Assembly (NCBI GenBank): GCA_951813545.1
Contig: OX638352.1
Coordinates: forward strand, 5,055,966-5,119,965
Direction of reading: 5' to 3'
Length of the DNA: 64,000 nucleotides
DNA from: an uncultured Poribacteria bacterium
Lineage (GTDB): Bacteria > Poribacteria > WGA-4E > WGA-3G
In this document: piece by piece, positions 8,457 to 17,475 of the stretch
Numbering within the stretch: position 1 is the stretch's first letter
Layout: every line of letters begins with the position of its first letter
Position numbers and translations under genes: made by a program
Notes under the pieces: model-generated
What the model saw: the letters and a program-made list of their open reading frames with translations, nothing else
Database searches by the model: none
Told to the model about the DNA's origin: nothing

Positions 8457-10064
8457 TTATGTCTTTTGGTTTAATGTGTTTGAGGGTGCCTCTTGCATCA
8501 CAGGAATAACATAACTCCGAATTGATACTCCATCAACGACCTCCGTTTCGGATCGCGGTTCAGGGGTCTGCCGGTGATCAAATACGACATAGTATCCCTC
8601 TGTTGCCTCTTCCAATGCGAGATACGCCGCAAGCTGCTTTTTACCTGACTGATAACGGCTATCGCCTCTCCAAATCTTTGTTTCAACGACATACTTTCGC
8701 CGATTGTGGGTGATAAGGATATCCATTCTGCCACGCCCGGTTGGTACTTCAATGTGCATAAAACCACCGACCCGTTTCACAAACTCATCGAGGTAGGCGA
8801 GCAGGAGGTGCCGTCCTACCGACTCCTGGGGGGTCTCTGGAACTTGAAGGATTCTGAACCCTGCGCGCCCAATGAAGTCTCGGAAGTTATCAAGTAATGA
8901 CACCATTTCAATCCGTCCTGTAGATGTGAGATAATCCCGCAACTCATCACGGGTGTCTTCTGGGAAGTATTCCTGCTCCAATCCATTTACGACTGGCTTG
9001 AATGCCTGCAGGATGCAATACAGATAAATCGGATTGAGGATCTCACACATCCCATCATCACCTTCTTTGATGACTCCATAAGTGGCAAGTTCATCAATGA
9101 TATCATTGCGTAGATTGAAATCCACACCTTCATCACGCTCCATGATGCGCATCAGCATGCGTTCAAAACGTGGGTCTCTGCGGATATTGGTTGTCAGATG
9201 ATCAATGTTGGTATTTCGTTCCCGCAGCAGCTGGGTATGTGCCATTGTAAAGTGCGACATCCTAATCGACTCGGTTTTCGGAATATCCATCTCCTCAGTG
9301 AGTATCTGCGCGAACCGGTTGACGAGGACGGGTTGTCCCGCGGTCTGCTTATGAATGGATTCAATGACTTCAGGGGTAAACGCTTGCCCAACCTCGTCTG
9401 TATATTGTCCCAGTAGTCCGTGTACCTGTTCAAAGGTAAAGTTCGGCAGGCGAAACTCATCTTGAATATTGAACGGGGAAACAGACCTGTCGTAGTTGAG
9501 TTGTGTGATACTTTTAACCCCGACAATGCCAACACTGTGTGGACAGCGTGGTTCATCCGACAAGTAAATGTGGCGGAGTGTATACAGAAAATCGCTTACA
9601 ACGCTTTGCGGAATGCCATCAAACTCATCAATGACAATAACAACTCTCTTATTCTCAAGAAAACTCAATAATTCCTGAAAAAAAATCATCATTGAGAATT
9701 CATCGGTTAGCTGCGTTTCCTCCAAAAATTGTATGAGTGATGCTGGCGGAATTTTTCCCTGTTGCTGAAAAACGGTCTTTATTTCCCGCCGTATCATGTA
9801 GTAGAGCCGCTCGTAAAAAGTGGCAGGTGCGGTGTTGCGCACTATCTGAAAGTCCAAGTGTATCGGAAAGTAGATTGTATCTTGCGTCGTGAGTGCCTCA
9901 AGTGCCAAGCGAAAAAAGGTGGTCTTGCCGGTTTGTCGCGGCGCAAATAGGACGATGTACCGCCCCTCTTTGACGCGGTCAATGAAATCAGCGATCTCCT
10001 CGGTGCGGGAGACGACATAGTGTCTGTCGGGATACACACGCCCCTGGGTTCCAAAACGTCTCAT
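8457..10064 (-). CDS. AAA-like ATPase with C-terminal PD-(D/E)XK domain
   Basis: This 535-residue protein has an AAA-like P-loop ATPase at its N-terminus and a nuclease-type fold at its C-terminus. Walker A is APRQTGKT (about 41-48) and Walker B is VVIVIDEFDG (141-150). A winged-helix-like stretch follows (about 300-350). The tail (about 437-525) carries GRGRMDILI then YVVETKIW, an intact D...ExK arrangement of PD-(D/E)XK enzymes. Such proteins are common in uncultured phyla and usually annotated only as AAA-like domain proteins; a nuclease or defence role is plausible but unproved. It is monocistronic by strand and spacing, 32 bases upstream of the PorV-like gene. Confidence 0.8.
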   Translation of the reverse strand: MRRFGTQGRVYPDRHYVVSRTEEIADFIDRVKEGRYIVLFAPRQTGKTTFFRLALEALTTQDTIYFPIHLDFQIVRNTAPATFYERLYYMIRREIKTVFQQQGKIPPASLIQFLEETQLTDEFSMMIFFQELLSFLENKRVVIVIDEFDGIPQSVVSDFLYTLRHIYLSDEPRCPHSVGIVGVKSITQLNYDRSVSPFNIQDEFRLPNFTFEQVHGLLGQYTDEVGQAFTPEVIESIHKQTAGQPVLVNRFAQILTEEMDIPKTESIRMSHFTMAHTQLLRERNTNIDHLTTNIRRDPRFERMLMRIMERDEGVDFNLRNDIIDELATYGVIKEGDDGMCEILNPIYLYCILQAFKPVVNGLEQEYFPEDTRDELRDYLTSTGRIEMVSLLDNFRDFIGRAGFRILQVPETPQESVGRHLLLAYLDEFVKRVGGFMHIEVPTGRGRMDILITHNRRKYVVETKIWRGDSRYQSGKKQLAAYLALEEATEGYYVVFDHRQTPEPRSETEVVDGVSIRSYVIPVMQEAPSNTLNQKT

Positions 10065-10093
10065 CTACTCTTCCCGTTGCTAAAGTTCAATTC

Positions 10094-10122
10094 AGTATAT
10101 TAGATCACCGTACGGAAGTTAA
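10094..10122 (-). promoter_or_regulatory. Putative promoter of the AAA-like ATPase
   Basis: On the minus strand, TTAACT (10117-10122) and TATACT (10094-10099) are spaced 17 bases apart, 30 bases before the ATG at 10064. The spacing is ideal but the -35 box is weak. Confidence 0.4.
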
Positions 10123-10207
10123 ATGCTAATATACTCTGTTTGTTGAAAATAACGTTGCTTTCCTTGAAAAAATGAGAAATTCCAAATCGTTTCTATCTAA
10201 TTGCTGA

Positions 10208-10651
10208 CTAAACTGCCACTGGATCAATAGCCACAATTCTTTCAGATGCATAGCGTTCAAAGTCTGTTACGTTGAAAGTCAGGATATGTGCTACCTTATG
10301 AACTATCATTGACGCGACCAACCGCGCATCGTGAACCTGAACACCTGACACGTTATACTTCACAACGAGTTGTCTCCATATCGGATAGACTTCAGATGAA
10401 TCGGGTAGCAAAGGAAAAGATTGTTCTAATTCTCCTAAGAGCACGTCTGTCTCATCAGGCGTGAGCCCAAAACCGTTTCGCTCAGTAGGTCGAGTTGAAG
10501 CGTTCCAGAATTCTACGAAATTTTGCGAAGTGGTCTGTAGTTGATGGCTCTTTGCCTCTAATTTGTGCACAGCAGCCTGAGCAATGGAATGACGTACGTC
10601 GGTGCGATGTACAATACGCAACAAAACATTGGTATCTGCAAGATAAATCAT
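10208..10651 (-). CDS. PIN-domain toxin (VapC-like)
   Basis: This 147-residue PIN-domain protein is probably the RNase toxin of a type II toxin-antitoxin pair. The four acidic active-site positions are visible: D6 (LADTNVLL), E47 (NFVEFWN), D108 (VHDARLVA) and D130 (NVTDFERY). The order and spacing agree with VapC enzymes, which cut tRNA or rRNA. It begins two bases after the stop of a 74-residue gene that is the likely antitoxin, the standard antitoxin-first order. The pair lies directly downstream of a restriction-modification remnant. Confidence 0.85.
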   Translation of the reverse strand: MIYLADTNVLLRIVHRTDVRHSIAQAAVHKLEAKSHQLQTTSQNFVEFWNASTRPTERNGFGLTPDETDVLLGELEQSFPLLPDSSEVYPIWRQLVVKYNVSGVQVHDARLVASMIVHKVAHILTFNVTDFERYASERIVAIDPVAV

Positions 10652-10653
10652 AA

Positions 10654-10878
10654 CTATAAATGATCTTCGTACAGTCCTTCACGGCTCACCGCGTAATCCG
10701 ATAAGGGGGGGACATTGGGACCCGCGAATTCCTCAAATTTGACTGCCAATCGTTCAAGTGCTGCTTTAAACTCTTCGGTAGATAACCGAGAATTATTACT
10801 CGCTAACGGCTTCACCGTATAGTCAGGAATTTCTATAGGTGTCCCATTATTAGCGTAGATATAAATTGTAACTGCCAT
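10654..10878 (-). CDS. Probable antitoxin of the PIN pair
   Basis: This small protein of 74 residues starts MAVTIYIYANNG, with a strong GGAGGTG ribosome site (10885-10891) before the ATG at 10878. An open frame continues upstream but lacks support. The N-terminal half is beta-rich; the second half has an amphipathic helix, TEEFKAALERLAVKFEEF, and a C-terminal stretch LSDYAVSREGLYEDHL that could wrap a PIN toxin. No DNA-binding motif of a named antitoxin family is recognised. The assignment rests on size, the two-base gap to the toxin gene and order. Confidence 0.6.
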   Translation of the reverse strand: MAVTIYIYANNGTPIEIPDYTVKPLASNNSRLSTEEFKAALERLAVKFEEFAGPNVPPLSDYAVSREGLYEDHL

Positions 10879-10894
10879 CTGTTTCACCTCCTTT

Positions 10895-11656
10895 TTATGA
10901 CGAATTCGCGTCCGTTTCTGTCTCATCATTCTGCGACTTTTCACGTATTTCCCGATCTTGCTCTTGAATAAGGAAGTCTACTTTCTGTAAAATTTTGCCT
11001 TGAATATTACGCGGGAATTGACTTATCCGCTTCTCCAGAAAGTCAGTATGGTTGCGTATGCTATGCTCAAATAGGGGTTCAGTGAGAATTACGGGTTTTC
11101 GAGATCCAGTCGCAATGCGGTTGACATCCTCCTGTAACTTTTGAGTAGCCTCGGCTATCTCAAAAAGCGGCGGTTTGCCAACGCGGGCGTAACCTTCATC
11201 CTCACCAAAATCAAGATGAAAGGCGCGTTGATGTGCCGTTTTCACCGAATCCGTATAAGTAACACCGATTTCAAGCGGCGTTTCTTTGAGTTTATCTAAT
11301 TTGCCTATCACACTCACCAAAAAGTGCTCAATCTTTTCCCCCGGGCTAAGGTAGTCAATGCCATTTTTGAGGAAACTAACATCCTCAAAGGATCTTTCCC
11401 CATCAGGTTTAAAAGAAAGGTCTGTTTGGAATTGGATATTACGAGCCGCTCCCGTTCCTATATTCTCTATGCAGAGCATAACACAATGAATATGTGCTTC
11501 ATGCGGACGCAAGGAGATCGCAATTTCAGGTGTGTTGTTGGCTTTTAGCAGCCGCCGTGTCAGATAGGCATAATAGGCCATAATAATTACAAGCACAACA
11601 ATTGCAATCCCTATTATCGCTCCACTATTTGTGTTTAACCACTCTATGATTCCCAT
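10895..11656 (-). CDS. Unrecognised single-pass membrane protein
   Basis: This 253-residue protein has one N-terminal membrane helix (about 11-32, GAIIGIAIVVLVIIMAYYAYL), then a basic patch (TRRLLK) placing the rest probably in the cytosol. The following region (43-150) is beta-rich with ENIGTGAARNIQF, reminiscent of immunoglobulin-like domains, and the last 100 residues are helical and highly charged. It has a good ribosome site, begins 26 bases after the restriction-modification remnant and ends 16 bases before the antitoxin ATG. It is probably co-transcribed with both. No function is proposed. Confidence 0.75.
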   Translation of the reverse strand: MGIIEWLNTNSGAIIGIAIVVLVIIMAYYAYLTRRLLKANNTPEIAISLRPHEAHIHCVMLCIENIGTGAARNIQFQTDLSFKPDGERSFEDVSFLKNGIDYLSPGEKIEHFLVSVIGKLDKLKETPLEIGVTYTDSVKTAHQRAFHLDFGEDEGYARVGKPPLFEIAEATQKLQEDVNRIATGSRKPVILTEPLFEHSIRNHTDFLEKRISQFPRNIQGKILQKVDFLIQEQDREIREKSQNDETETDANSS

Positions 11657-11682
11657 GAATTTCTCCTTAAACCCATGCCTCT

Positions 11683-14600
11683 CTATCCTAAATCCAAGTC
11701 CGGCAACCCTTCAACAATATCCACCGTCTCCAAACTGACGGTAATCACCTTCCCGATGAGTTTGACGATGTACTGCGGGTCGTCTGCGCGGTTCGGGTCG
11801 TTGACGATACCGCTGCGTTTATCTATTTTAACACAATATTGATTAATTATCCATTCCAACGCGGAACGGGTGCCGAGTCGATAGTCAAACACCTTTTCGG
11901 GAATGTTGCTGATTGTTAGAAAATTGTTGTAGATAAGCGAGGTTTTGTCTTTTGAGAGCTTCATCTTCTCAACGCGCCAATTGAGTGGCACGTCTGGGTT
12001 TTGGATGAACTTGAGTTGATCGTATTCGGGTTGGGATTCATAGTTGACGTGGAGGTCTGCAAGTCGCGCGCCTGCCTCTGCAAAACCCCAAAAGTCCTTG
12101 GCGAATGGGATATGCGGGAGGTCGCGCTTGAGGTTCGCCTCATATTTCTCGCGATACGCAGGGTGATGCAAGAGTCCGTAGTTATAGTGGAAGATGTCCC
12201 ACTTGGTGATGGTGTCGTCCTGATAGTGTGTTTGGAACTCCGTCAATGCCCAATCGGTGATGTTCTCGCGGCGGTTTGTGCCGTCTTCGTCGTAGATATA
12301 GAAGGGGAAAGATTGATTCTTTTCAAAGGCTAAATCTAGACTGGGAATCTTGTTCGTAGCAAGACATCCAAAGCCTTTTCTATCACCAATACCAGCAACA
12401 CAAATCACCCTATTTTCCGTTTCAGATTCCGGTGTAGGAAAAATAGATGGGAAAATGTGAACCCTCTGGTTCATAATGCGATCAAAGAATAGGTGCGATT
12501 TTGTGAAGGGTCGATAAAGCGATTGTCGGATTGTTGTGTCCAAAAATTCTGTGATTGCCCACTTTGCAGCTTCTGTTTTAAACCTGAACTCCACTTGATT
12601 TTTGTGTCATCAGACACTACAAAATCATCAAGATTAGCATTCCGATCCGCCCGTTGCCCCCATCGAGCGACTTCCGCGTTGTAAGTCTCAATTGTTAGAT
12701 TCATGTTCTGAGCAAGAATATTTCGGTTAAAGTTGTAAACCCATATGTCACGATTCGTATTGACACCGAGACCATAGGTTTTAAAAATTACATTCACTGC
12801 TTCATCTTTGGCTGCCTTTGCCTCCTTAGTTCCGATCGCGGTAAAGATGTCAAATTCGGCCTGGAGCCCTTCGGTGAGCCATGTATGTCGCATATCCGGT
12901 TGAATCGTTTGCCACCGGATATCACCTATGTGTTGGTATTCAGCAAGAAAATTGAATTTCTGTTTTCTATCCCACAAGTCATCGGTGCGATGGTAAAAAA
13001 TACGCGCGGATTCAGACAACTTCTGCCTTTTCTTCACGAATAGGTTGATGCTCACACCGACGCGAATTCCAAACACATTGGCACCCGAGACCTTCAATCC
13101 CTTTCTGGCATTCCCACCCAAATCCAAAATATAGATCGCGTCGCAGTCCTCAGCGAGATGTTTTCGCATCCCGTCAAACGCCACACCGTCAAGAAAACTG
13201 TTGTTCGTCACAAAGACGACAACGCCTTCCTCATCAATTCGGTCCAATGCCCACCGGATCGCTTTGACGTACGGATCCGAGAGAGCGTTTTTATTCGTCG
13301 CCTTTGAATCCTGCGAATACGTCTCTTGCACCCGTGCGTCCATCGCCTCATACTTCCGGTTCTTGTTGTTGTCGTCGTTCTCGTTGACCTGTCCTACATT
13401 GTAGGGCGGATTGCCGATAACCACAAACATCGGTGTTTCCTTCTGCTTTTCAACCCGCGCCGTATTGTCGGCGGTGAACAGTTGTATCTGTCGTCCTTCT
13501 GCAATCTCAAATGTATCCACGAGGCATAAACCTTCGTACGGGACATACCGGTTTGTCGCTGTGTAGAACTCGTGTTCTATGTTGAGATTGGCAATATAGT
13601 AGGGCAGGAGCATTACCTCGTTGCACTGGAGTTCCGGTGGGTCGGCGGTGTATTTCCGCTCCAACGAGATGGGACCGAGTTCCTGCATATTCCTGCATAA
13701 TACGGACGATGAAGTTACCGGTGCCGACAAACGGATCGATGATATTCACGCCGCTATCTGAAAGGGAACGGTCAAACTCGGTGTTGAGGATATGCTCGAC
13801 ACTTTTCACCATGAAATCGACGATCGGCTGCGGTGTGTAGACGATGCCGTGCGTATCTGCAACCTTGACGGAGAAGCCTTGAAAAAACTGCTCGTAGACG
13901 GTGTTGAGGAACCCTTGTTTTTCTGAGAAGTCGGTGATGGTCGCGGCGGTCTGCTCAATGGCGACGTAGAACGGATCTAAACTCTGAAGGAATTGATTCC
14001 GATCGAATGTCTGTGAGGTGAGCGCGTCGATGACGTTCTCAATTTCGCGGGCGATGATGTTGCGGCATGTGAAGTCAGGATTGTTGAACACGGTGCGGAA
14101 GATGCGTTCGGTTAGGAGGTGTTGGATGAGCATCTCCTCCACTGCTGCGATGGAGAGGTTCGGATTGATTAAAGCCTGACACTGTTGATGGAAATTGGTG
14201 AATGCGACCTGAAACCGTGCGTTGTTTTGACGTTCCGCTTCGATGAGTGCCGTCAACTTCTCGCCGAGCTCCGGCACCGTCTCTCTGAACTCAGCGACTG
14301 CCGTATGCCATGCCGAGATGTTTTCCTCCTGATACGCGAAGAAACTTTGGAGAACGTGGACGAGGTTTCTCGGCTCGCTGATGTCTAAGTCCAATTGCAG
14401 CTGCCCGTGCTGGTAGAGGAGCGCGTGCATCGGGGATTGGACGACGATGTTTTTTGAAGGGTAACCCGCGTCAAACTTCTTGGCGGCTTCGGTGTAGAGG
14501 TCGTCCTGTGTATCCTTTGCTTCCCAATAGCCGTAAGGCAGCCCGAAGGTATCGACGACTTCGCCATCGGGTCGGATCCGTTTGTTTTCTGTGGTATAGT

Positions 14601-14775
14601 GAGGTCTTTCGCAAACGAGGGTTAGCGATGCTTGTCGGCAGTAGTGTTGGAGGAGGTTCTGGAATGCGGTTCGGACTGCACCTTCGTGTTCTACACCGAT
14701 GTTGTCGTATTCTTGGAGTTCGGCGTAGTAGTTTTTGATAGACCTGTGAGAGGGTTTGATGTTGAGATTTGGCAT
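11683..14775 (-). pseudogene. Type ISP-like restriction-modification enzyme, two frameshifts
   Basis: Three overlapping frames (14775-13507, 13730-12471, 12594-11683) together encode one protein of about 1,030 residues. The first has an N-terminal nuclease-like D70...E85-x-K87 (RPDGEV then GYWEAK), and methyltransferase motif I in DPFVGTGNFIVRIM. The second has the adenine-methylase NPPY in VVIGNPPYNV. The third has SLYRPFTKSHLFFDR and HIFPSIFPTP, features of the ISP-type specificity domain. No SF2 helicase is present, so it resembles a single-chain type IIG or ISP-derived enzyme. The first lesion is a 10-bp tandem duplication at 13680-13699. The second is a one-base slip in the run of five A at 12542-12546; adding one base gives QNFLDTTIRQSLYRPF. 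It may be decayed, phase-variable or an assembly error. Confidence 0.85.
13680..13699. repeat. 10-bp tandem duplication breaking the R-M frame
   Basis: TTCCTGCATA occurs twice in tandem inside the methyltransferase motif I region of the gene. One copy alone would read RIMQELGPISLERKY straight into the downstream frame. Two copies change it to RIMQEYAGTR and shift the frame. The duplication is therefore the exact cause of the first break. Confidence 0.92.
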
Positions 14776-14786
14776 ATTGCATCTAT

Positions 14787-14813
14787 TGTCTGAATCAGGA
14801 TTTTCAGGATTAT
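14787..14813. repeat. Dispersed TGTCTGAATCAGGATTTTCAGGATT repeat
   Basis: The sequence begins TGTCTGAATCAGGATTTTCA and sits just upstream of the R-M gene start. Close copies are at 6271-6314 and 24914-24948. The remainder of the 275-base gap (14776-15050) has no supported gene. Confidence 0.6.
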
Positions 14814-15050
14814 AATAGAATTACTAAAATATTTGCTTGGGCTTCATAAGCCACACCGCGCAAGGTATAGCGATCAAGAAGCCACTGCTACAAGAACGTT
14901 TTAGCCCGGGTAATCCGAGGCATCATAGAGGGTTTCCGGTGCCTTTGGATCTCGCTTTACGCATTCCTTGTATTTAGCACACATCCTGAACACAATGCTA
15001 GTTGTTAGAAAAGCATTGTTCAGTTCCTAATGTATTTGTAAGCGTTAATC

Positions 15051-15941
15051 CTATTGATCCTCAACTGTGAACTCAAACAAGCCGTGTCGGTACACGACCA
15101 CGACCTTTTCCGCGACTCGCATATAGATAACATATTCATCAAAATGCTGGATCCAACCGTTCAAGACGTATCCGGCGCGAGTGGCAACACTCACAGTCGA
15201 TTTGTTATCCTTCGCCTGCATAAGAAGTTCGTCATCAACATAGAACCGCTCGTTTTGGTCTTCAATCGGCTGAAGGTTCTGTGCTTTCAAGGGTGTTCTT
15301 ACTTTCACAGACGGTTTCAGGTCTGGCATCTTCTCTTTCGGAAATGCAAATAAGACTTGAAGCTTCGCCATCTTAATCTCTTCACCGTTGGCATCAAGTC
15401 CACTTAGCATATAACGCTTCGTTTCAACTTGCGATAGATCCTTTATGCCTGTATAAGTGATAAAGCGGACGGGTTGTGCGAAATATTGGCTTAGGAGCCT
15501 ATCAACGTCCCAATTACTGCTCCTTTTCTTCGATTGTTGAGACTTTTTTTCCTGCTTCTCGATCGGATCTGCTGACGCAACGCTCGGTTCAGGTTGCTGC
15601 TTTTCTGGCTGCTCGGGATTTGACACAGGATTAGCAGGGGAACCCTCCTCTTGAGATGTAGGTGAGATGGTCGGCGTAGATTCAGATAGTGATTGTAGCA
15701 GCGACTCAATTCGCTCAATTGTCTCAGGTGGGGCATTAATAATCCGATTGAGAATATCTGAAGATGTACTCACCTGCAATTGAGAAGCATCAAAACTTTG
15801 AATCTTACCCTCAGCAAAAACGGTGATTCGGTTTTCAGGGCTCCCAGGTAATACTTCAACAACGGCTCCACGAGTAGAGGGATTTGATTTGAAAAAAACA
15901 ATTTGACCAAGAGCAAATTCTGGTGAAGGATTTGTGTTCAT
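15051..15941 (-). CDS. Protein with C-terminal Hfq/Sm-like domain
   Basis: The product has 296 residues in four parts. Residues 8-57 (FALGQIVFFKSNPSTRGAVV and onward) resemble the small beta-barrel found at the start of SNF2-type helicases. Residues 85-142 are a Pro/Ser/Gln/Glu-rich linker. Residues 145-225 are a beta-rich domain. Residues 238-295 resemble Hfq: STVSVATRAGYVLNGWIQHFD fits Sm1 with its G and FD, and VVVVYRHGLFEF fits Sm2, with YRHG in the place of the YKHA of Hfq. An RNA-binding role is inferred from this pattern only. It follows the SLBB polysaccharide-export gene by 24 bases with a good AAGGAAAT site, so the two are probably co-transcribed. Confidence 0.65.
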   Translation of the reverse strand: MNTNPSPEFALGQIVFFKSNPSTRGAVVEVLPGSPENRITVFAEGKIQSFDASQLQVSTSSDILNRIINAPPETIERIESLLQSLSESTPTISPTSQEEGSPANPVSNPEQPEKQQPEPSVASADPIEKQEKKSQQSKKRSSNWDVDRLLSQYFAQPVRFITYTGIKDLSQVETKRYMLSGLDANGEEIKMAKLQVLFAFPKEKMPDLKPSVKVRTPLKAQNLQPIEDQNERFYVDDELLMQAKDNKSTVSVATRAGYVLNGWIQHFDEYVIYMRVAEKVVVVYRHGLFEFTVEDQ

Positions 15942-15965
15942 ATTCTTATTTCCTTTTCTTACAAT

Positions 15966-17198
15966 TTACTTCGTTAGTTGGATTATAATGCCCACGCCAC
16001 TGATGACAATGTAGGCGAGCGTGCTGACAAGACCCCAATCCACCTGAAACTTCTTTTTTACCTCTAAAATGTCACCTGGGTAGAGTAAAACCTGTTGTGC
16101 TGCTCCATCCGTAGGACCGGACGTAAAAGGCACCTCCACAGTTGTGCCGTCACGGCGATGGATAATCACCTCCTCACGGTTCGCTGATTCTTCAAATCCG
16201 CCACCGAGCGCGACTGCCTGTGAGAGGTTCAAAGGTCCACGCACCCGTTGCGCGCCGGGAGTGCGAACGTAGCCGGTCACGTAGATAGGTTCAACCTTGA
16301 ATACATTGGGAACAAACAAAACGTCGCCATCTGAGAGAAAGGCAGAAGGAGTGCCGTTTGGAGACGATTTCCAGAACTGTTCGGAGAGATTAAATTCGGA
16401 GAGTTTGCCGTTCCTTTCAACTTTTACCACGGCGGTGAGATCGGCTTCCGGCGTAGCACCCCCTGCGCGAGCGAGTGTCTGCTCAATACCGAGTTGCCCG
16501 CGAATAAAAAGCTTTCCGGGGGTCTGCACCTGCCCTTGCACCTCAATGACACTTAGGGGCATGACGAACACCAAATCGTTGATGTTGACACGGATGTCGC
16601 TGTAAGGACGGTTTATTGAGAGATCATAGGTCTCAACTTTTTGTGCCGTGTCGCTCCGAATTAACTGCACCCCTTGGTGATCGGCGTTCTCCGCCATACC
16701 ACCTGCGAGTGCGATGGCACGGTATAAACCGATGTCCGTCTCCGGTGAAATGGGATAACGTCCCGGGGCTTTCACAGCACCCCCAACGAAAACACCGTTT
16801 TCTTGCAACACCGGCGACACCAGAACAACCGGATTACTGACGAGACCCGCAGCGAGAAACTCGCGAATCTGCAGATTGACCGACGCGACTGTCTGTCCAG
16901 CAACGTCAAAATCACCGCCAAAGTAACTAATTCTGCCGTCTTCACGGACTTGCACGGAATGTGTAAATTCCGGCTGTCCGATTACCGCAATCAGAAGCGT
17001 GTCCCCTTTTTTGATACGGTAAACATCGCTGAAAAGTGTGGTCGTCGCAATTAAAAACAGGAAAATAATATGAGCTTGCGAGCACCGTAACGTAAAACCG
17101 GTCCCCTGCAAGCTTCGTAAAAAGTAGATCATAATATTTTCCAAGAAGATGTGGCTCAATGATGGCATAGACACCATTGCACCGGTATCTTTTTGCAT
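15966..17198 (-). CDS. Polysaccharide export protein (Poly_export plus SLBB repeats)
   Basis: This 410-residue envelope protein resembles Wza-like auxiliary exporters. After a hydrophobic segment (about 44-57, IIFLFLIATTTLFS) the polysaccharide-export domain begins VYRIKKGDTLLIAVIGQPE. Three SLBB-type beta-grasp repeats follow, each starting near VFVGGAVKAPGRYPI, IEVQGQVQTPGKLFI and IYVTGYVRTPGAQRV. A last hydrophobic helix (about 388-406) ends the protein and may span the outer membrane, as in Wza. No lipobox cysteine is apparent. The first ATG follows AAAGGGG, but a start at residue 23 would shorten an unusual 43-residue leader. No glycosyltransferase or tyrosine-kinase partner is adjacent. 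Confidence 0.87.
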   Translation of the reverse strand: MQKDTGAMVSMPSLSHIFLENIMIYFLRSLQGTGFTLRCSQAHIIFLFLIATTTLFSDVYRIKKGDTLLIAVIGQPEFTHSVQVREDGRISYFGGDFDVAGQTVASVNLQIREFLAAGLVSNPVVLVSPVLQENGVFVGGAVKAPGRYPISPETDIGLYRAIALAGGMAENADHQGVQLIRSDTAQKVETYDLSINRPYSDIRVNINDLVFVMPLSVIEVQGQVQTPGKLFIRGQLGIEQTLARAGGATPEADLTAVVKVERNGKLSEFNLSEQFWKSSPNGTPSAFLSDGDVLFVPNVFKVEPIYVTGYVRTPGAQRVRGPLNLSQAVALGGGFEESANREEVIIHRRDGTTVEVPFTSGPTDGAAQQVLLYPGDILEVKKKFQVDWGLVSTLAYIVISGVGIIIQLTK

Positions 17199-17222
17199 AC
17201 CCCTTTCGACGTGTCGTCAACG

Positions 17223-17456
17223 TCAGGCTTTGTTGTCTTTAAAGAGCGAGAGTTGCGTCACTTCTTCAAAGAGACGCGGTTGCATCTCCGTTGCCTCAAG
17301 TCGTCTGTAGGTACCAACGCTTTTACTCGGCTTCCGTCGCCAATATCCTTTGACGTAACTACCGTTCCGCCTGCGGTGCGCTCTCACATGGATCTTCCCC
17401 GCCATGCGGACGTGGGATTCTCCTTCCTTAATAAGATAGAGTTGCTTGGCTTTCAT
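17223..17456 (-). CDS. Small basic protein of unknown function
   Basis: This 77-residue basic protein contains HVRAHRRRNGSYVKGYWRR, resembling a short motif (basic residues then G-x-Y-V-K) that recurs in unrelated bacterial and phage proteins and probably contacts nucleic acid or other polyanions. A ribosome-site-like AGGTAGG precedes the ATG. It sits between the zinc-ribbon gene and the SLBB gene in the same orientation. It is short enough that non-coding status cannot be ruled out. Confidence 0.5.
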   Translation of the reverse strand: MKAKQLYLIKEGESHVRMAGKIHVRAHRRRNGSYVKGYWRRKPSKSVGTYRRLEATEMQPRLFEEVTQLSLFKDNKA

Positions 17457-17475
17457 AGCGACCTACCTGCAAGTG

